From Neoconidiobolus thromboides FSU 785 (lineage: Eukaryota; Entomophthoromycota; Entomophthoromycetes; Entomophthorales; Neoconidiobolaceae), in assembly GCA_025603075.1 (NCBI GenBank), contig MU626328.1, forward strand, positions 33,522 through 97,521: a stretch of 64,000 bases of DNA. The letters are read 5' to 3'. The notes below the pieces were generated by a model. The model was not told the origin of the DNA, did not search any database, and was given only the letters and a program-made list of their open reading frames with translations. This document shows positions 48,580 to 59,466 of this stretch, piece after piece. Made by a program: the position numbers and the translations under genes. Numbering within the stretch: position 1 is the first letter of the stretch; every line of letters begins with the position of its first letter.

Positions 48580-51500
48580 TTATTGTGGACGATTCATACC
48601 ATTATGAAAATTCATATGCTGTTGTTGTTGTAAGTTAACTTGAGCTAAATTACGTTGTTGTGCATTTAACATTTGTTGTTGATTGATAAGTTGTTGGGCC
48701 ATACCAGGATGATTAATAAATGGCTGATTCATCTGTTGTTGAGCTAAATTAGCTTGAAATAAATTAGGTTGTCCCATTTGTTGTTGTGCAAGTTGTTGAG
48801 CATAATGTTGTTGAGCTTGATAAGCTTGAAAATTCAAAACTTGCTGTTGTTGCTGTGGGTTGAAGTTTTGTACCCGTTGTTGTGCCATTGCTGGTTTCGC
48901 TCCAATCGCTATCTGCTTTTTAACTTGTTGTTGTAAAATGTTTTGTCCTGGGTTGATACGCCCCAACTGTGAATTAAATGCCTGCGCATTAGAAAATTGC
49001 ATCTGCTGTGGTACAGTATACCCTTGCTGGCTCATGTGTGCCATTTGTGCTCTTAATGCTGCTGCATTATCCATACTCATACCATTATTCTGGCCACTAG
49101 AAATAGCACCTTGATTATTAAGATAACTCGTTGCTACTTGCTTCTGTAAAGGGACAGCTGCTTCCTGATTATTATTAATGACCCTTGCTTGTTGCTGTTG
49201 TTGCTGTTGTTGCTGTTGTTGCTGTTGATTTCTGATATTTTGGTTTATGGCTTGAACATTTTGAACATTTTGCTTAATAGCATTAGCATCCATTTTTTGA
49301 TTTGTTGCTTCACCAAACAAGCCTACGTTAGGAATAGGCGAATTGATAAAGGACAATCCCATCAATCTTGCACCATTTTTGAAAAAAATAAAGCCATAGC
49401 TACCAGGTGGTTTACCTTCTGGGTTATTCATAAGTGAAAGTGCAACTGAATTATCTTGTTCCATTTTTTTAAGTACATTTAAAAATACTTGGTGGCTGGG
49501 ATCTTCGGCACTAGGAATTAAAAAGAAAGACGGACGCATATGTTGTTTACAATAACTAATAAGACCTTCAAGGTTACATGGTCTAAATGAGTTGATAAAG
49601 ATTGCTGAAGGCCATTCATTGGCATGAAATAATGCAGTGATTTCTTCAGGTTGTGGAATGGACCCTGCTGACACCATACATGATTGTTCAATAAACTGCC
49701 CATTTTGAGCAAATCTATATCCAAATCTACCCGTCCACAATTTAACTGCCCCATTTCCAGCCTTTTGCATACCTGCTATATTATTGACTTGAGTTTGAGT
49801 AGCTCCATTGATTGCATTTTGTGGTGTAGAATGTTGAATTTGATTTTGTACCGCATCCATATTTGGTGGTCTTTGCATATACTGCATATTATTTTGAGTT
49901 TGTGTCACTGCGTTCGTATTATAGGCCTCATTTTGATACATTTGATTAGGTACTTGTTGGACTTGTTGAGGAAGATTATTTGCCTGCATATTTTGTTGCA
50001 TGGCTTGTGTATGAACTTGTTGGGGAAGGTTATTCACCTGCATATTTTGCTGAACTTGTTGGGGACGATTGTTTACTTGGATGTTTTGTTGCATAGTTTG
50101 AGGATGACTATTTACCTGCATGTTTTGTTGCATAGCTTGGGTATGAACTTGCTGATGATTACTCATTTGCATATTTTGTTGCATAGCTTGAGCCTGGACC
50201 TGTTGAGGAGTATTTTTCACCTGTATATTCTGCTGTATAGCTTGGGAATGAGCTTCTTGTTTAGCCGATGGCGAATTAGCCATAAAATACTGTGCTTGCA
50301 TTTGATTAAAATTTGGATTCCCTTGAAACATTGGATTCATTGGTCTACCTCCCGTCATACTCATATTTCCACCCACCTGTGAGTAACCATTTGGTTGGGA
50401 GTTCTGATTAAATTGATTAAAAGATTGTGGTGCACTAACTTGGTTTTGATTTGTTTGTTGGATAACTCCATTATTTTGCATCATAGCTTGGTGTCCACTG
50501 ACCATCATACTCGAGTATTCCGTAGCCAAAGGTGAGATATTTGGGTTAGGGGCATTATAGTTGCCATTTCCTGCTGGTTGAGCTTTATTTATAGTTGATA
50601 CATTATTTTGATTTTGATTTTGATTTTGATTTTGATTTTGACTTGAAGGAGTCATATTTGCTGGAGTTACTGCATCTTTTTGCACTAAGTTTTGATTATT
50701 AGTTTGGGTGGGATCATTAGATGCAGATGGGGTAGGTGCTTGACCATTATACTGATCAAATATAAGATTTTGTTGTGGAGTTGGTACTGTGGTTTCTGGT
50801 TTAACGTTAACACTTGTCTTTTCTTTTTTAATTGTAGTATTAATATTAACTTTAGAATTCTTCCTAGATCCCATACTTTTCCTAGTTCTGGCTCCCTTAG
50901 ATGATACCGTACGTTTCATATTTGTGCTAACGATCGGCTCGGCAGGGGTAGGTGGTTGCGTCAAATTAGTTGCTTTATTTAATTCAATTGGTGCTGGACT
51001 ATCTACATATAATGGCGTATTTGTTAGATCAATAGTTGCACTTGATAGTTTCCTTCTGTTTTTACTATTATTGGGCTTATTTGTTACTTGAGATAAAGGT
51101 TGGTTATTTATTTCGGTTGGAACTGAAGTTGGAACTGAAGTTGGAACTGAATTTGGAATTTGATTTTGAGCTGAATTTAGAGCTTGGCTTGAAATTTGAC
51201 TTGTTTCTGGAATAGGAACTAAAGGATTAGGTTTATTGGGGGATTGCTTTGTTGAATTATGTTTATTAGGAGATGGGTGTGGTAAGTTAGAGTTATTAGG
51301 AGATTGTTTATGTTCATTAGATAATTTACTTACATCTTCAACGTTAGTATTTGATGCAATAGTTTGTATCGATTCTTGTTTGATTTGAGAAGGAGTAGTC
51401 TCTTCGGGCTTAGAAACCGTTGCTTCTATTTTTTTAGCTTTTATTGGTAAGGTTTGTAAGTTAGGAGAAGTTAATTCATGTTTTTTTGCTTTATAAGGAA

Positions 51501-52221
51501 GAATAATTAAATGTTCTGGTAATTTATAATCCTCAGGGATGGATATACCTGATATACGAGAAAAATAATGAGTATTACCTTTGACTGTGTATTTCGTAAC
51601 TTTAGTTTCGGGGTTATTTATTTTATCAATTAAGACATGAACTTCATCCAATAAATGATGTGTTGTTATTGTCGACATAAATACGTTATATTCTTTAAGG
51701 CACAAACATAATCGATCTAAGTTAAAGCCCTCATATTTTTGATCGAAATTATATTGAATCCTTTTATTATAAGGTATAGTTCGACTTACGGCAATGACAT
51801 GACGTATAGGTTCTTGATTACTTTGAGGATTTCTTTCCCTTTTTTCTTTATCAAATAGCTCCAAACATGCACCTACAGCTTCGTCAAGTACTGAATATCT
51901 AGGCCCACCATAATTGAATTTAGTTTTTTCAAGCCTAGCTAAGAACTCTTGTTTATTTGTTGTAAATGTACTCTTTTCTAAAGGAGCTGGACACTTTGAT
52001 AAAACATCACGATAAACGATACTTGAAAATTTTATACAAGGTAACGCTTTTCTAGAGTCCCCATTTTTGGATGCTATTGTTACAGGAAGTGAAAGTTGGT
52101 TGACAAAAGGGGTTATAAGGTTGTCAAACATATACTTAAAATGATTTTTCATACCCTGGGTACCATCAATTAAGAATACACACAGTATGTCGTTTGGTGT
52201 TGAAGGTATTTGATTAGTCAT
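48580..52221 (-). CDS. MED25: Mediator subunit 25-like protein (VWA domain, Gln/Asn-rich)
   Basis: Single exon, 1213 residues. The first ~215 residues look like the Med25 von Willebrand A domain: DILCVFLIDGTQGMKNHF, then KFNYGGPRYSVLDEAVGACL, IRHVIAVSRTIP, and LCLCLKEYNVFMSTIT. After a Ser/Pro/Asn-rich linker with QNQN repeats comes a Gln-rich tandem array (units of MQQNMQVNNLPQQV type, about 14-16 residues, plus-strand about 49940-50270). Residues about 825-970 form an ordered segment (VKLWTGRFGYRF to NVGLFGE) that resembles the beta-barrel SPOC/ACID class found in MED25. The last 240 residues include a ~14-residue Gln run (CAA/CAG) and more Gln-rich text. As a Mediator subunit it would bridge activators and RNA polymerase II. 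The assignment rests mainly on the VWA domain. Confidence 0.75.
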   Translation of the reverse strand: MTNQIPSTPNDILCVFLIDGTQGMKNHFKYMFDNLITPFVNQLSLPVTIASKNGDSRKALPCIKFSSIVYRDVLSKCPAPLEKSTFTTNKQEFLARLEKTKFNYGGPRYSVLDEAVGACLELFDKEKRERNPQSNQEPIRHVIAVSRTIPYNKRIQYNFDQKYEGFNLDRLCLCLKEYNVFMSTITTHHLLDEVHVLIDKINNPETKVTKYTVKGNTHYFSRISGISIPEDYKLPEHLIILPYKAKKHELTSPNLQTLPIKAKKIEATVSKPEETTPSQIKQESIQTIASNTNVEDVSKLSNEHKQSPNNSNLPHPSPNKHNSTKQSPNKPNPLVPIPETSQISSQALNSAQNQIPNSVPTSVPTSVPTEINNQPLSQVTNKPNNSKNRRKLSSATIDLTNTPLYVDSPAPIELNKATNLTQPPTPAEPIVSTNMKRTVSSKGARTRKSMGSRKNSKVNINTTIKKEKTSVNVKPETTVPTPQQNLIFDQYNGQAPTPSASNDPTQTNNQNLVQKDAVTPANMTPSSQNQNQNQNQNQNNVSTINKAQPAGNGNYNAPNPNISPLATEYSSMMVSGHQAMMQNNGVIQQTNQNQVSAPQSFNQFNQNSQPNGYSQVGGNMSMTGGRPMNPMFQGNPNFNQMQAQYFMANSPSAKQEAHSQAIQQNIQVKNTPQQVQAQAMQQNMQMSNHQQVHTQAMQQNMQVNSHPQTMQQNIQVNNRPQQVQQNMQVNNLPQQVHTQAMQQNMQANNLPQQVQQVPNQMYQNEAYNTNAVTQTQNNMQYMQRPPNMDAVQNQIQHSTPQNAINGATQTQVNNIAGMQKAGNGAVKLWTGRFGYRFAQNGQFIEQSCMVSAGSIPQPEEITALFHANEWPSAIFINSFRPCNLEGLISYCKQHMRPSFFLIPSAEDPSHQVFLNVLKKMEQDNSVALSLMNNPEGKPPGSYGFIFFKNGARLMGLSFINSPIPNVGLFGEATNQKMDANAIKQNVQNVQAINQNIRNQQQQQQQQQQQQQARVINNNQEAAVPLQKQVATSYLNNQGAISSGQNNGMSMDNAAALRAQMAHMSQQGYTVPQQMQFSNAQAFNSQLGRINPGQNILQQQVKKQIAIGAKPAMAQQRVQNFNPQQQQQVLNFQAYQAQQHYAQQLAQQQMGQPNLFQANLAQQQMNQPFINHPGMAQQLINQQQMLNAQQRNLAQVNLQQQQHMNFHNGMNRPQ

Positions 52222-53728
52222 TTTTTCCTAAAGATTAAAGAAAAAAAATGGGTTCTTTAAATTTAGGACCCATTTGTTTTAAAGCCACCTTATCTGAAGT
52301 AAGTTCAGTTTTATTGGCCGAGTTAATTATAGAATCCAGTTAAATTGATTTTATGTTTTTTTTCGCTTTATTTTTGATTAAATGAAAATTCATTCATGTT
52401 GGCATGCTAAAATTGAGTAATTAAAAGAACTCAAAGTTAAATCATATATTAGAAATAAGAATTAGCTTAAAAAGGGTTTATTGTTTAAGACCGCAATAAC
52501 AATAGTACGTTATATATTTGTATTATTTTAATTTTATAAACATATATACTGAAGAAATACAACTATTATTTGATTAATAATATTTGTTTCTGTCAAAAAC
52601 ATCTAATATGTATTCTTATAAAGGATTGAGGAACAGTATCAGTCTACAAAAATAGCAATTTGCTTATCAGAAATTTCTAGTTAACTAACTCCTATAGTGT
52701 TATTTAGATTGATTAAAAATGAAAAAGATAAAATAACTTCATATAACTAAAATCTATTTATATATGGTTAATGTTACAAATAGTGGATATATTATGAATT
52801 CTTTCTTTTAGCATACTAATAAATATAATAGAATCATTTATTTGACTTTCTTTTAATCGGGATAAAATTTGATATCAAATTTTTAACTGTTATTATAAGT
52901 TACAGCTTTGTACCACCACTATTGAAATAAAGTTTTTTCTTTCAACTCCAAATTTTAATTTCAGAACATTCTAGATCGGGGAGTGATTTTTGACAAGCCA
53001 ATTTATTAGTAAAATGACCAAATTTTTAAAATAATAGTAATTTGATTTGTGATTTTAGACAGATCATTATAGTCACTTGTTGACATATTACTAACATGAT
53101 TAAAAAATAAATTATAAAAAGATGAGACTCAAACTATTTTTATTATTAAAACTAAATGTTGGCATATCATATATGTAATATCATTGATTGATATACTCTT
53201 TAATATTGAATAAGTACCAAAACAATAAATATCAGCTTAATCAATTTAACATTAAGCGGATATTAAAATAGATTAAAATTCATAAGTTGAATTATAGAAT
53301 TTAAAGAATTTAGCTTAAAAACTGATAAAATGATTTCCTAACAAAATAAACAACATAATTTAAAATCTAGAAACTAGTTAAGTTTCAAATAACATCAAAT
53401 TTCATGTTTTTTTGGATTAGTAATCAATATCCGTCATTGATATTGAAAATGTATTTGCTGCAGTATCAATTGTTTTGGAATTATTTTTGTTATTTCACGT
53501 ATTTTATAAAAACATATGAATTAGAACAGTACTTTCGTTGTATAATAATATAAGATGTTTTATAAAAAAACTATAAGTTTATGAAAGCCAAAAACTAAAA
53601 TACTTTTATCAAAAAGTTAATTTAAATAATAATTTAGTTAACTGCAGTTTATAACGTAGATTTCAACTTGATTTTCAATCATCAAAAATAAAAAGAGTGA
53701 ACATCATTTGTTTTAAAATAACACCCAC
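52222..53728. other. Intergenic between MED25-like and P450
   Basis: About 1.5 kb AT-rich divergent region. No gene, RNA or MITE copy recognised. Confidence 0.4.
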
Positions 53729-53735
53729 TATAAAA
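53729..53735 (+). promoter_or_regulatory. Candidate TATA box of the P450 gene
   Basis: TATAAAA 38 bp upstream of the ATG at 53773, preceded by the more balanced ACACCCAC. Position is sensible; the motif alone is weak in AT-rich DNA. Confidence 0.35.
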
Positions 53736-53772
53736 TAACAATAAATCAAAAGCTCTACACTTTTTTAAAAAA

Positions 53773-55263
53773 ATGGTCCAAAGTTTACTCTTGACGTTAA
53801 GTATATTAGCCCCCATTGTTTATCTAGCTTATCGAATTTTCCATTGTCGAAAAGAACTACTCCCATTACCAGGTATAAGTTTATATCAAAGTTTAGAAGC
53901 TTTTTTTATTGGAAAACCGTATGATATCACGATCGAAGACTATTATGATCCGGTATTAAAAGAGAAAAAAATTGTACGTACCTGGATGCAAGGGGAATGG
54001 GCCGTAATAGTATCTAGTCCTAAAATAGCAAAAGAAATCTTTATGTATCCCAATAAATATCCCAAAAACATACCTCAAGATATCTTCCCAGAAGCTTTAT
54101 TTTCTAAATTTATGGGAGTAAATGTTATCTTTTCCAATTATACGACTTGGAAAAGACATCGTTCCGTGGTTAATCCGCCCTTCCATAAACAATTTGAGCC
54201 AAAGATTTTTGGTCAAATTACTAATCAATTTTCCAAAATATTATTAGATAAGAAAGGAAAAGACATTGATGTATTTTCCTATATGCAATCCATTACGATT
54301 GATGCCTTAGGTAAAGCTGTTTTAGATGTAGAATTTGATGCAATCCATGATCCAAATGCTCCCTTTTTAAATGCTTATAATAATATTTTGTCCAATTCTT
54401 TTGTGCCCATTTATTTGTTTTTTCCTTTCTTAGATAAACCCTGGAATCCCTTTAGAGCTAAAGTGTTCGATGACCTTAAGTGGCTTCAATCTTATTTTGA
54501 TCAAATATTAGATGAAAGAAGAGAAGAAATTAGACAAAAGAAAGATTCAAATGATTTACATAACGCCCATGATGATTTATTAACATTAATGATACAATCT
54601 CAAGAAAAGGATGGGTTAAATAATAAAGAATTAATGGATAATATATTAGGATTTTTTTTAGCAGGTCATGAAACAACAGCATGTGTGTTAGGAGTAACAT
54701 TATTTTTTTTGGCCAAATATCCTGAAATTCAAGAGAAATTATATCAAGAAGTTCGATTTTTATTAAAAAAACCAGATACTATTCCTACTATTGAGCAAAC
54801 AAAACAAATGACTTATTTATTTGCTATTATGGAAGAAAGTTTAAGATTATATCCACCAGTATCTAGATTACCAGATAGAGTTTGTAAAGAAGAATTACAT
54901 TTTGATAATTATATTATACCGAAAGGTACTAGATTAGCATTAAGTATTTATTCTTTACATCGAGATCCAGAAATTTGGGGGGAAGATAGTAATGAATTTA
55001 AACCAGAAAGATTTTTAGATGAAAATATGAATGAAAAGGAATTGAAAACTAAATTTATTACTAATGGATTTGGCGGGGGTTCAAGAATCTGTTTAGGACT
55101 TAATTTTTCAAGATTAGAACAAAAGGTTGTGTTGTCTATGCTGGTTAATAAGTTTAAAATTAAGTTTTCTGAAAAGAATTGTAACAGAGATAGGATTAAA
55201 CTGACTCCTCACCCTATCTTATATCCTAAAGAATTATATTTGGATTTTGAATTAAGGGAATAA
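53773..55263 (+). CDS. Cytochrome P450 monooxygenase, microsomal
   Basis: Single exon, 496 residues, a typical full-length microsomal P450. An N-terminal anchor (SLLLTLSILAPIVYLAYRIF) is followed by the proline-containing hinge LLPLPGISL. The I-helix carries GFFLAGHETTACVL (oxygen-activation AGxxT), the K-helix EESLRLYPP (ExxR), then FKPERFLDE, and the heme-binding loop FGGGSRICLGLNFSRLE with the cysteine thiolate ligand. The WxxxR helix is WKRHR. All catalytic landmarks are intact, so it should be active with a P450 reductase. Substrate and CYP family cannot be read from motifs. It is intronless, unlike most neighbours. Confidence 0.95.
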   Translation: MVQSLLLTLSILAPIVYLAYRIFHCRKELLPLPGISLYQSLEAFFIGKPYDITIEDYYDPVLKEKKIVRTWMQGEWAVIVSSPKIAKEIFMYPNKYPKNIPQDIFPEALFSKFMGVNVIFSNYTTWKRHRSVVNPPFHKQFEPKIFGQITNQFSKILLDKKGKDIDVFSYMQSITIDALGKAVLDVEFDAIHDPNAPFLNAYNNILSNSFVPIYLFFPFLDKPWNPFRAKVFDDLKWLQSYFDQILDERREEIRQKKDSNDLHNAHDDLLTLMIQSQEKDGLNNKELMDNILGFFLAGHETTACVLGVTLFFLAKYPEIQEKLYQEVRFLLKKPDTIPTIEQTKQMTYLFAIMEESLRLYPPVSRLPDRVCKEELHFDNYIIPKGTRLALSIYSLHRDPEIWGEDSNEFKPERFLDENMNEKELKTKFITNGFGGGSRICLGLNFSRLEQKVVLSMLVNKFKIKFSEKNCNRDRIKLTPHPILYPKELYLDFELRE

Positions 55264-55350
55264 ATTATTAGATTTATATTATATTTAACATTTTTAATTG
55301 ATTTATTGATTTAATTATTTTTGTATTAAAAAATAATAAAATAGATATAC

Positions 55351-55447
55351 GAGGAAGTTTTTTTTGGTTTCATTGCTTTTTCCATTTTTTAAGTGCTATT
55401 TAAGCGGAAAGATTGTTAGTAGTTCTTGAACAAAAAAATAAGCCCTT
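55351..55447 (+). repeat. MITE-like element, copy 13
   Basis: 97 bp, orientation A: GAGGAAGTTTTTTTTGG, TTTAAGTGCTATTTAAGCGG, ending AAATAAGCCCTT. Flanks ATAC/ATAT. Confidence 0.7.
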
Positions 55448-55675
55448 ATATATTAATATTAGGCTATATAAATATTTAGAATTTTTTTATCATTTCTTTA
55501 TAATTTATAAATATGAGTCGAGTTAAAGATTCAAAATTATTGTGAGATTAATTAAAAACTTCATTATACTAAACCAGGTTTGTATTTAATTATTGAATTA
55601 TAGACTTTAATAATAAGATATAAAAGTTTATTAAACCATTAGTATTGATGAAATATCTTTAAGTTTAAATATATA

Positions 55676-55773
55676 GGGATATATTTTTCTGTTTAAGAAT
55701 TTTACTAACAATTCTCCCGCTTAAATAGCGCTTAAAAGGTAGAAAAAGTGATGAAACTAAAAAAAACACCCTC
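55676..55773 (-). repeat. MITE-like element, copy 14
   Basis: 98 bp, orientation B: GGGATATATTTTTCTG, TTTTACTAACAATTCTCCCG, AAATAGCGCTTAAAAGG, ending AAACACCCTC. Flanked on both sides by ATATA. Confidence 0.75.
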
Positions 55774-55846
55774 ATATATTTCTAAATTGTTATTTTCATA
55801 TTTAACTTAATGATCTTGACTTTGGTGCTTATCAAAATAAACAATT

Positions 55847-55939
55847 GAGGGCGTTTTTTTATTTCATCACTTTTTCTACTCTTTAGACGTTATTCATAAG
55901 TGGAAAGGCTATCAATAAAATTCTTAAAAATACATCCTC
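55847..55939 (+). repeat. MITE-like element, copy 15
   Basis: 93 bp, orientation A: GAGGGCGTTTTTTTAT to AATACATCCTC, with a diverged core (AGACGTTATTCATAAGTGG). Flanked on both sides by AATT. Confidence 0.75.
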
Positions 55940-56088
55940 AATTATAGTTTAATTGTTATTATTAAAACCATCAATGTTAAATAAATGAACTTTTAATAAA
56001 CAATTAATTTCCTTAATAATATAATATAGCTTATAATTGAATTAAATAATAAACTTGACTCAATTCTACTTTTAATTTTTATTTAACT

Positions 56089-57239
56089 TTATAACTTCCC
56101 AGCCTCTAATACTAATTGATTATGATCAAATTCTTCCGGTTGTTTATTAAATTTTTTAACCAACTCAAATTTCTTTTCATCCCCAACTAAATAAAATTGT
56201 TGTACTAGTAATATAAGTAATTTACTATCTTCTAAACTCAAAGGAACTTTTTCATTATCATTATTACCTAATTCGCCTTTCATTAATACAATCTCCTTCT
56301 CTTTACTTAACTCAGGGTAATGGGTAATGATAAGATGTGGCCTTGCTTGTGAACCGTGAGTTTTGTATTCAATTAAAGAAGTGAAATAAATTTGGTGATA
56401 ATGAGTTTGCATGAAATAAAATTCATGACCTCCAGATTCACGGGGCAATGGTAATAAGAACTATATTAGATGTAAAAAAATGTATCAGTTGAATTCATTT
56501 TTAATTATTACTAATAATTTCTAACTTACACAGGGATATTCTTTAAATAAATTTAAAAATTTATTATAAGTATTAATCGGCATTACTGCTGATATACATT
56601 CTTTTTTTAAATGATAGGCATTCCATAGCTTTGAAATAGACTCTGCATCTAAATCTTTCAATTTTTCTAAATCCATGATTTTATCTAATGAAGCCTAAAT
56701 TTAATCATCAATTAATCTTAAAATAAAAATAGAGTCAGTTATTCTTTACTTGAGTAGCATCGTTTGTGGTCTTTTTTTCTCTTTCAATTTTTTTTTCTCT
56801 TTTTATATCATTGACTTCTTTTATCTGACTTTCTTTAGTTATACTTTCTTTCTTTTTCTCAGCTTCGAAATGCTCATTTAATAAATCATCGACGGTAGAT
56901 ACTCCTTTGCTAACCATTTTATTAACGAAAAAACAAAGCATGAAATTTAGTATAGTACCTTCTAGCTTTTTTCTGTAGTTTTTCTTGATATCTTTTTAAT
57001 ACATCTTCATCTAATCTATTTGTTTGACTAGTTGAAAACAATTGTTTAGTTCCACTATTAATTTCTACAGAATTCAGAATTAGTCAAAATTCCATTCAAT
57101 TATAGGAGATGCACTTACTGTTTAATCTATTTAAGTTTGAACTTTCATTTAGCACTGTAGCATATTGGCGAACTCTATTTAAGGAGATCAAACTGGGTTC
57201 TAATTTAGCTAATCGAGTTGTTAAGCGTTGAAAAAACAT
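56089..57239 (-). CDS. ATP11: Mitochondrial F1-ATPase assembly factor Atp11
   Basis: Chaperone that binds the F1 beta subunit during ATP synthase assembly in the mitochondrial matrix. Five minus-strand exons, 57119-57239, 56959-57064, 56750-56909, 56530-56694 and 56089-56460, give 307 residues with matching phases. The N-terminus (MFFQRLTTRLAKLE) is a plausible presequence. A Lys/Glu-rich segment precedes the conserved region: LWNAYHLKKECISAVMP, then FLLPLPRESGGHEFYFMQ, YFTSLIEYKTHG, LIITHYPEL, EKEIVLMKGEL and FNKQPEEFDHNQL, all matching Atp11/ATPAF1 order. The length agrees with the yeast protein. Confidence 0.9.
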
Positions 57240-58033
57240 TTGAATTTGGGAAATAAAAAGTTTGCTATTTTTTTAAATTTTTTGATTAATTTTTCGAAAT
57301 GAAAAATAGCCAATGAAAATTCAAGCTAATTTCTGACAATTATTTTCAAAAATCAGAATCTTAAAGCACAAGGACCTAAATAGGAGTTTATCAATGAATA
57401 GAAAAAGAAAATAGCCTGAAAAAGATGTAAAACTATTTTTTAATTTAAAAATTTGACAACCTTGTTTCATTATATAATAAACGGTAAAGACTAAAAATAG
57501 CAATATTATATAGAGCAATTGCATCTTTTTATAGTTATACATTTTATTTGAAACCAACGTTTGTGGTCAAAGGAAATAAAGTATTAGGCTTAAAATAGAT
57601 CCACAAGTAAAACTAATTTCTTTTAACTCTTAGAAAAATTCACTTCAATATCAAGCGTATAATAAATAAAGCTAATATATTAGATGTTACGCTAAATTCC
57701 AAAACTCTTTTCAACTGTCGTTTTCTAATCATAAAAAGTCTCTTAACCTACCCCTTCTCATTAGTTTCAATCACTAAATCACGCTCGAGTCATTAGATGA
57801 CCGGTTATATATTACATAATAGCTTATATATTCTACTTAATCAGTTGTTGATGGGGTCTATAAAACTGCCAACTGGGAAAAACGCTTCCAGAATTCACTC
57901 TCTAACTGCCTTGTTTGTGATTTGTTTATGAAGGTCACCTTCACCATTTCTACAATTCTCATCTCTCTAAAGATCCTTGAATTAAACCTCAGGACCAGTT
58001 ATTCTTGATATTCCTCTTCCCATTATTCATGTC
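57240..58033. other. Intergenic, with a stray signal-peptide-like start
   Basis: At 57928 an ATG opens MKVTFTISTILISLKILELN, which looks like a secretion signal but stops after about 26 codons. The region from 57700 on is less AT-rich than usual. It may be a relic of a secreted-protein gene. Confidence 0.3.
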
Positions 58034-58474
58034 ATGAACAACCCATCCGATTTCGGTCTCATTACACCCTCAATTCCTCCTCACATCTTCTACATGGTTG
58101 TTGTATCAATATTTCTCTCAATAACGGGTTTTTGTATCAACAAAAGCTCTGGATTTTCTTTCCCTACCCCATTATCACTTGTACCAGGTTTTGAATATTT
58201 AATAATTGAGAAGCTCTCTTTACTCGTCCACTGGAAAAGTTCCAGAGTCAAAAAGTTTCCCTCTAAGTCTATAAGCTTATTAGATTGCCCTTATCTTTCT
58301 CTATCTATCTTTTCATTTTCTATGTTATTGAGGGCTTTAGATTTTTTCCTTACACACTACCATGGTCCCTTTAATATTCTTTTGGAAATGGAAACAGCAC
58401 AGATTTGTCCTGAATTTATAGAGAAAAAATATTATGCTGAATTTATGTACCAATTTTATTTTAAGAAACTATAG
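58034..58474 (+). CDS. Hypothetical protein (146 codons), doubtful
   Basis: Open frame of 146 residues with one hydrophobic segment (IFYMVVVSIFLSITGF) and no recognisable domain. It uses C-ending codons more than its neighbours. It lies tail-to-tail with the lipase gene, 38 bp away. The length is unusual for chance in AT-rich DNA, which is the only argument for it. It could be a fragment of a decayed gene. Confidence 0.25.
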   Translation: MNNPSDFGLITPSIPPHIFYMVVVSIFLSITGFCINKSSGFSFPTPLSLVPGFEYLIIEKLSLLVHWKSSRVKKFPSKSISLLDCPYLSLSIFSFSMLLRALDFFLTHYHGPFNILLEMETAQICPEFIEKKYYAEFMYQFYFKKL

Positions 58475-58512
58475 TTTCTTTAAAGTTAAAATAAATCTCA
58501 GATCTATGTAAA

Positions 58513-59466
58513 TCAACAGCTGAGATTACCTAGTGGAATGCCCCAAATTTCAAGGTGCGCATCTGGACTAGGGCGATACCACTCTTTATAAGAGCACTCA
58601 GGATCTTCTAAAAAAGAAGTGCTGCATAATTTAGTACTCATACCGTTTACCCAAAGTTCTTGCTGATGGTGGGTAAAGTTAATTATTTCAGCTGTGAGAT
58701 GAGGTACTACATCGTTTGCATTAACAAATCTTCCAATAGTAAAACGATTTTGGTTGACAAACCTTGCAAAATTAGCATCTCCAATCCTCGGGGCACCATA
58801 GGTATACAGTCGAAGCTGGTTATCATTTAAATTTAATTCGCCTTTAAGCCTCAACGCCATCAAACTAGCAATTGCAGCTCCAAAGCTATGTCCAGTTACA
58901 ACTACTTTATATTGAGGATAAGAAGATAACATTAATCCTAGATTAGATGAAACAACAGGGAATAGAGCATCTGCCGCTTTTTTAAACCCAGCATGGACAT
59001 TGTAAGATTTACCATCAAATGTCATTAGTGTTTTGCCAATTTGAACACTTAGTAACCAATTTTGCAAGTTAGAGTTGCCGCGAAACGAGATAATAATTTC
59101 CTTACGCTTATTATTTATTGCAATATATCCTCTAGTTTCAGTAGCTCTATCTTCCAGTATTTTGATATCCTCAATTAAATCTTGGATTTTCATACAATGA
59201 GTACACTTCCAGTTTAGTACACTTTTATTAGAACAATAAGATGCACCCGCAAATCGGGCATAGATTTTCCCATCAGCTTCGTTTCCTGATTGGATTAATG
59301 ACTTCTCACTTATCCTCCTCCCTTGGCATCTGGGAGGTTGTATATTTTTGACCAACATTTCAAGACTTTGTTTAAACCGAATGAAATAATCCTGCTCAGT
59401 AACATTTGCTGTTAATATATGGTTGGATGCTAATAGAGTGGTAAATATTGTCAAGATAAGTTTCAT
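58513..59466 (-). CDS. Secreted class 3 (Rhizomucor-type) triacylglycerol lipase
   Basis: Extracellular alpha/beta-hydrolase of the fungal lipase 3 family. Single exon, 317 residues. An N-terminal signal peptide (MKLILTIFTTLLASNHILTA) is cleaved around residue 20. IIISFRGNSNLQNWL contributes the oxyanion region, and GHSFGAA the nucleophile Ser194. NANDVVPHL provides Asp252 and DAHLEIWGI His304, so the triad is complete. Several Cys (46, 78, 88, 91, 281, 291, 317) can form disulfides. It is expected to hydrolyse acylglycerols outside the cell and fits the cluster of secreted hydrolases at this end of the window. Confidence 0.93.
   Translation of the reverse strand: MKLILTIFTTLLASNHILTANVTEQDYFIRFKQSLEMLVKNIQPPRCQGRRISEKSLIQSGNEADGKIYARFAGASYCSNKSVLNWKCTHCMKIQDLIEDIKILEDRATETRGYIAINNKRKEIIISFRGNSNLQNWLLSVQIGKTLMTFDGKSYNVHAGFKKAADALFPVVSSNLGLMLSSYPQYKVVVTGHSFGAAIASLMALRLKGELNLNDNQLRLYTYGAPRIGDANFARFVNQNRFTIGRFVNANDVVPHLTAEIINFTHHQQELWVNGMSTKLCSTSFLEDPECSYKEWYRPSPDAHLEIWGIPLGNLSC

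Noticed and set aside
49684-50382. 232-codon plus-strand frame rich in Leu, Ile and His
   Set aside because: Antisense of the Gln-rich repeat of the MED25-like gene.
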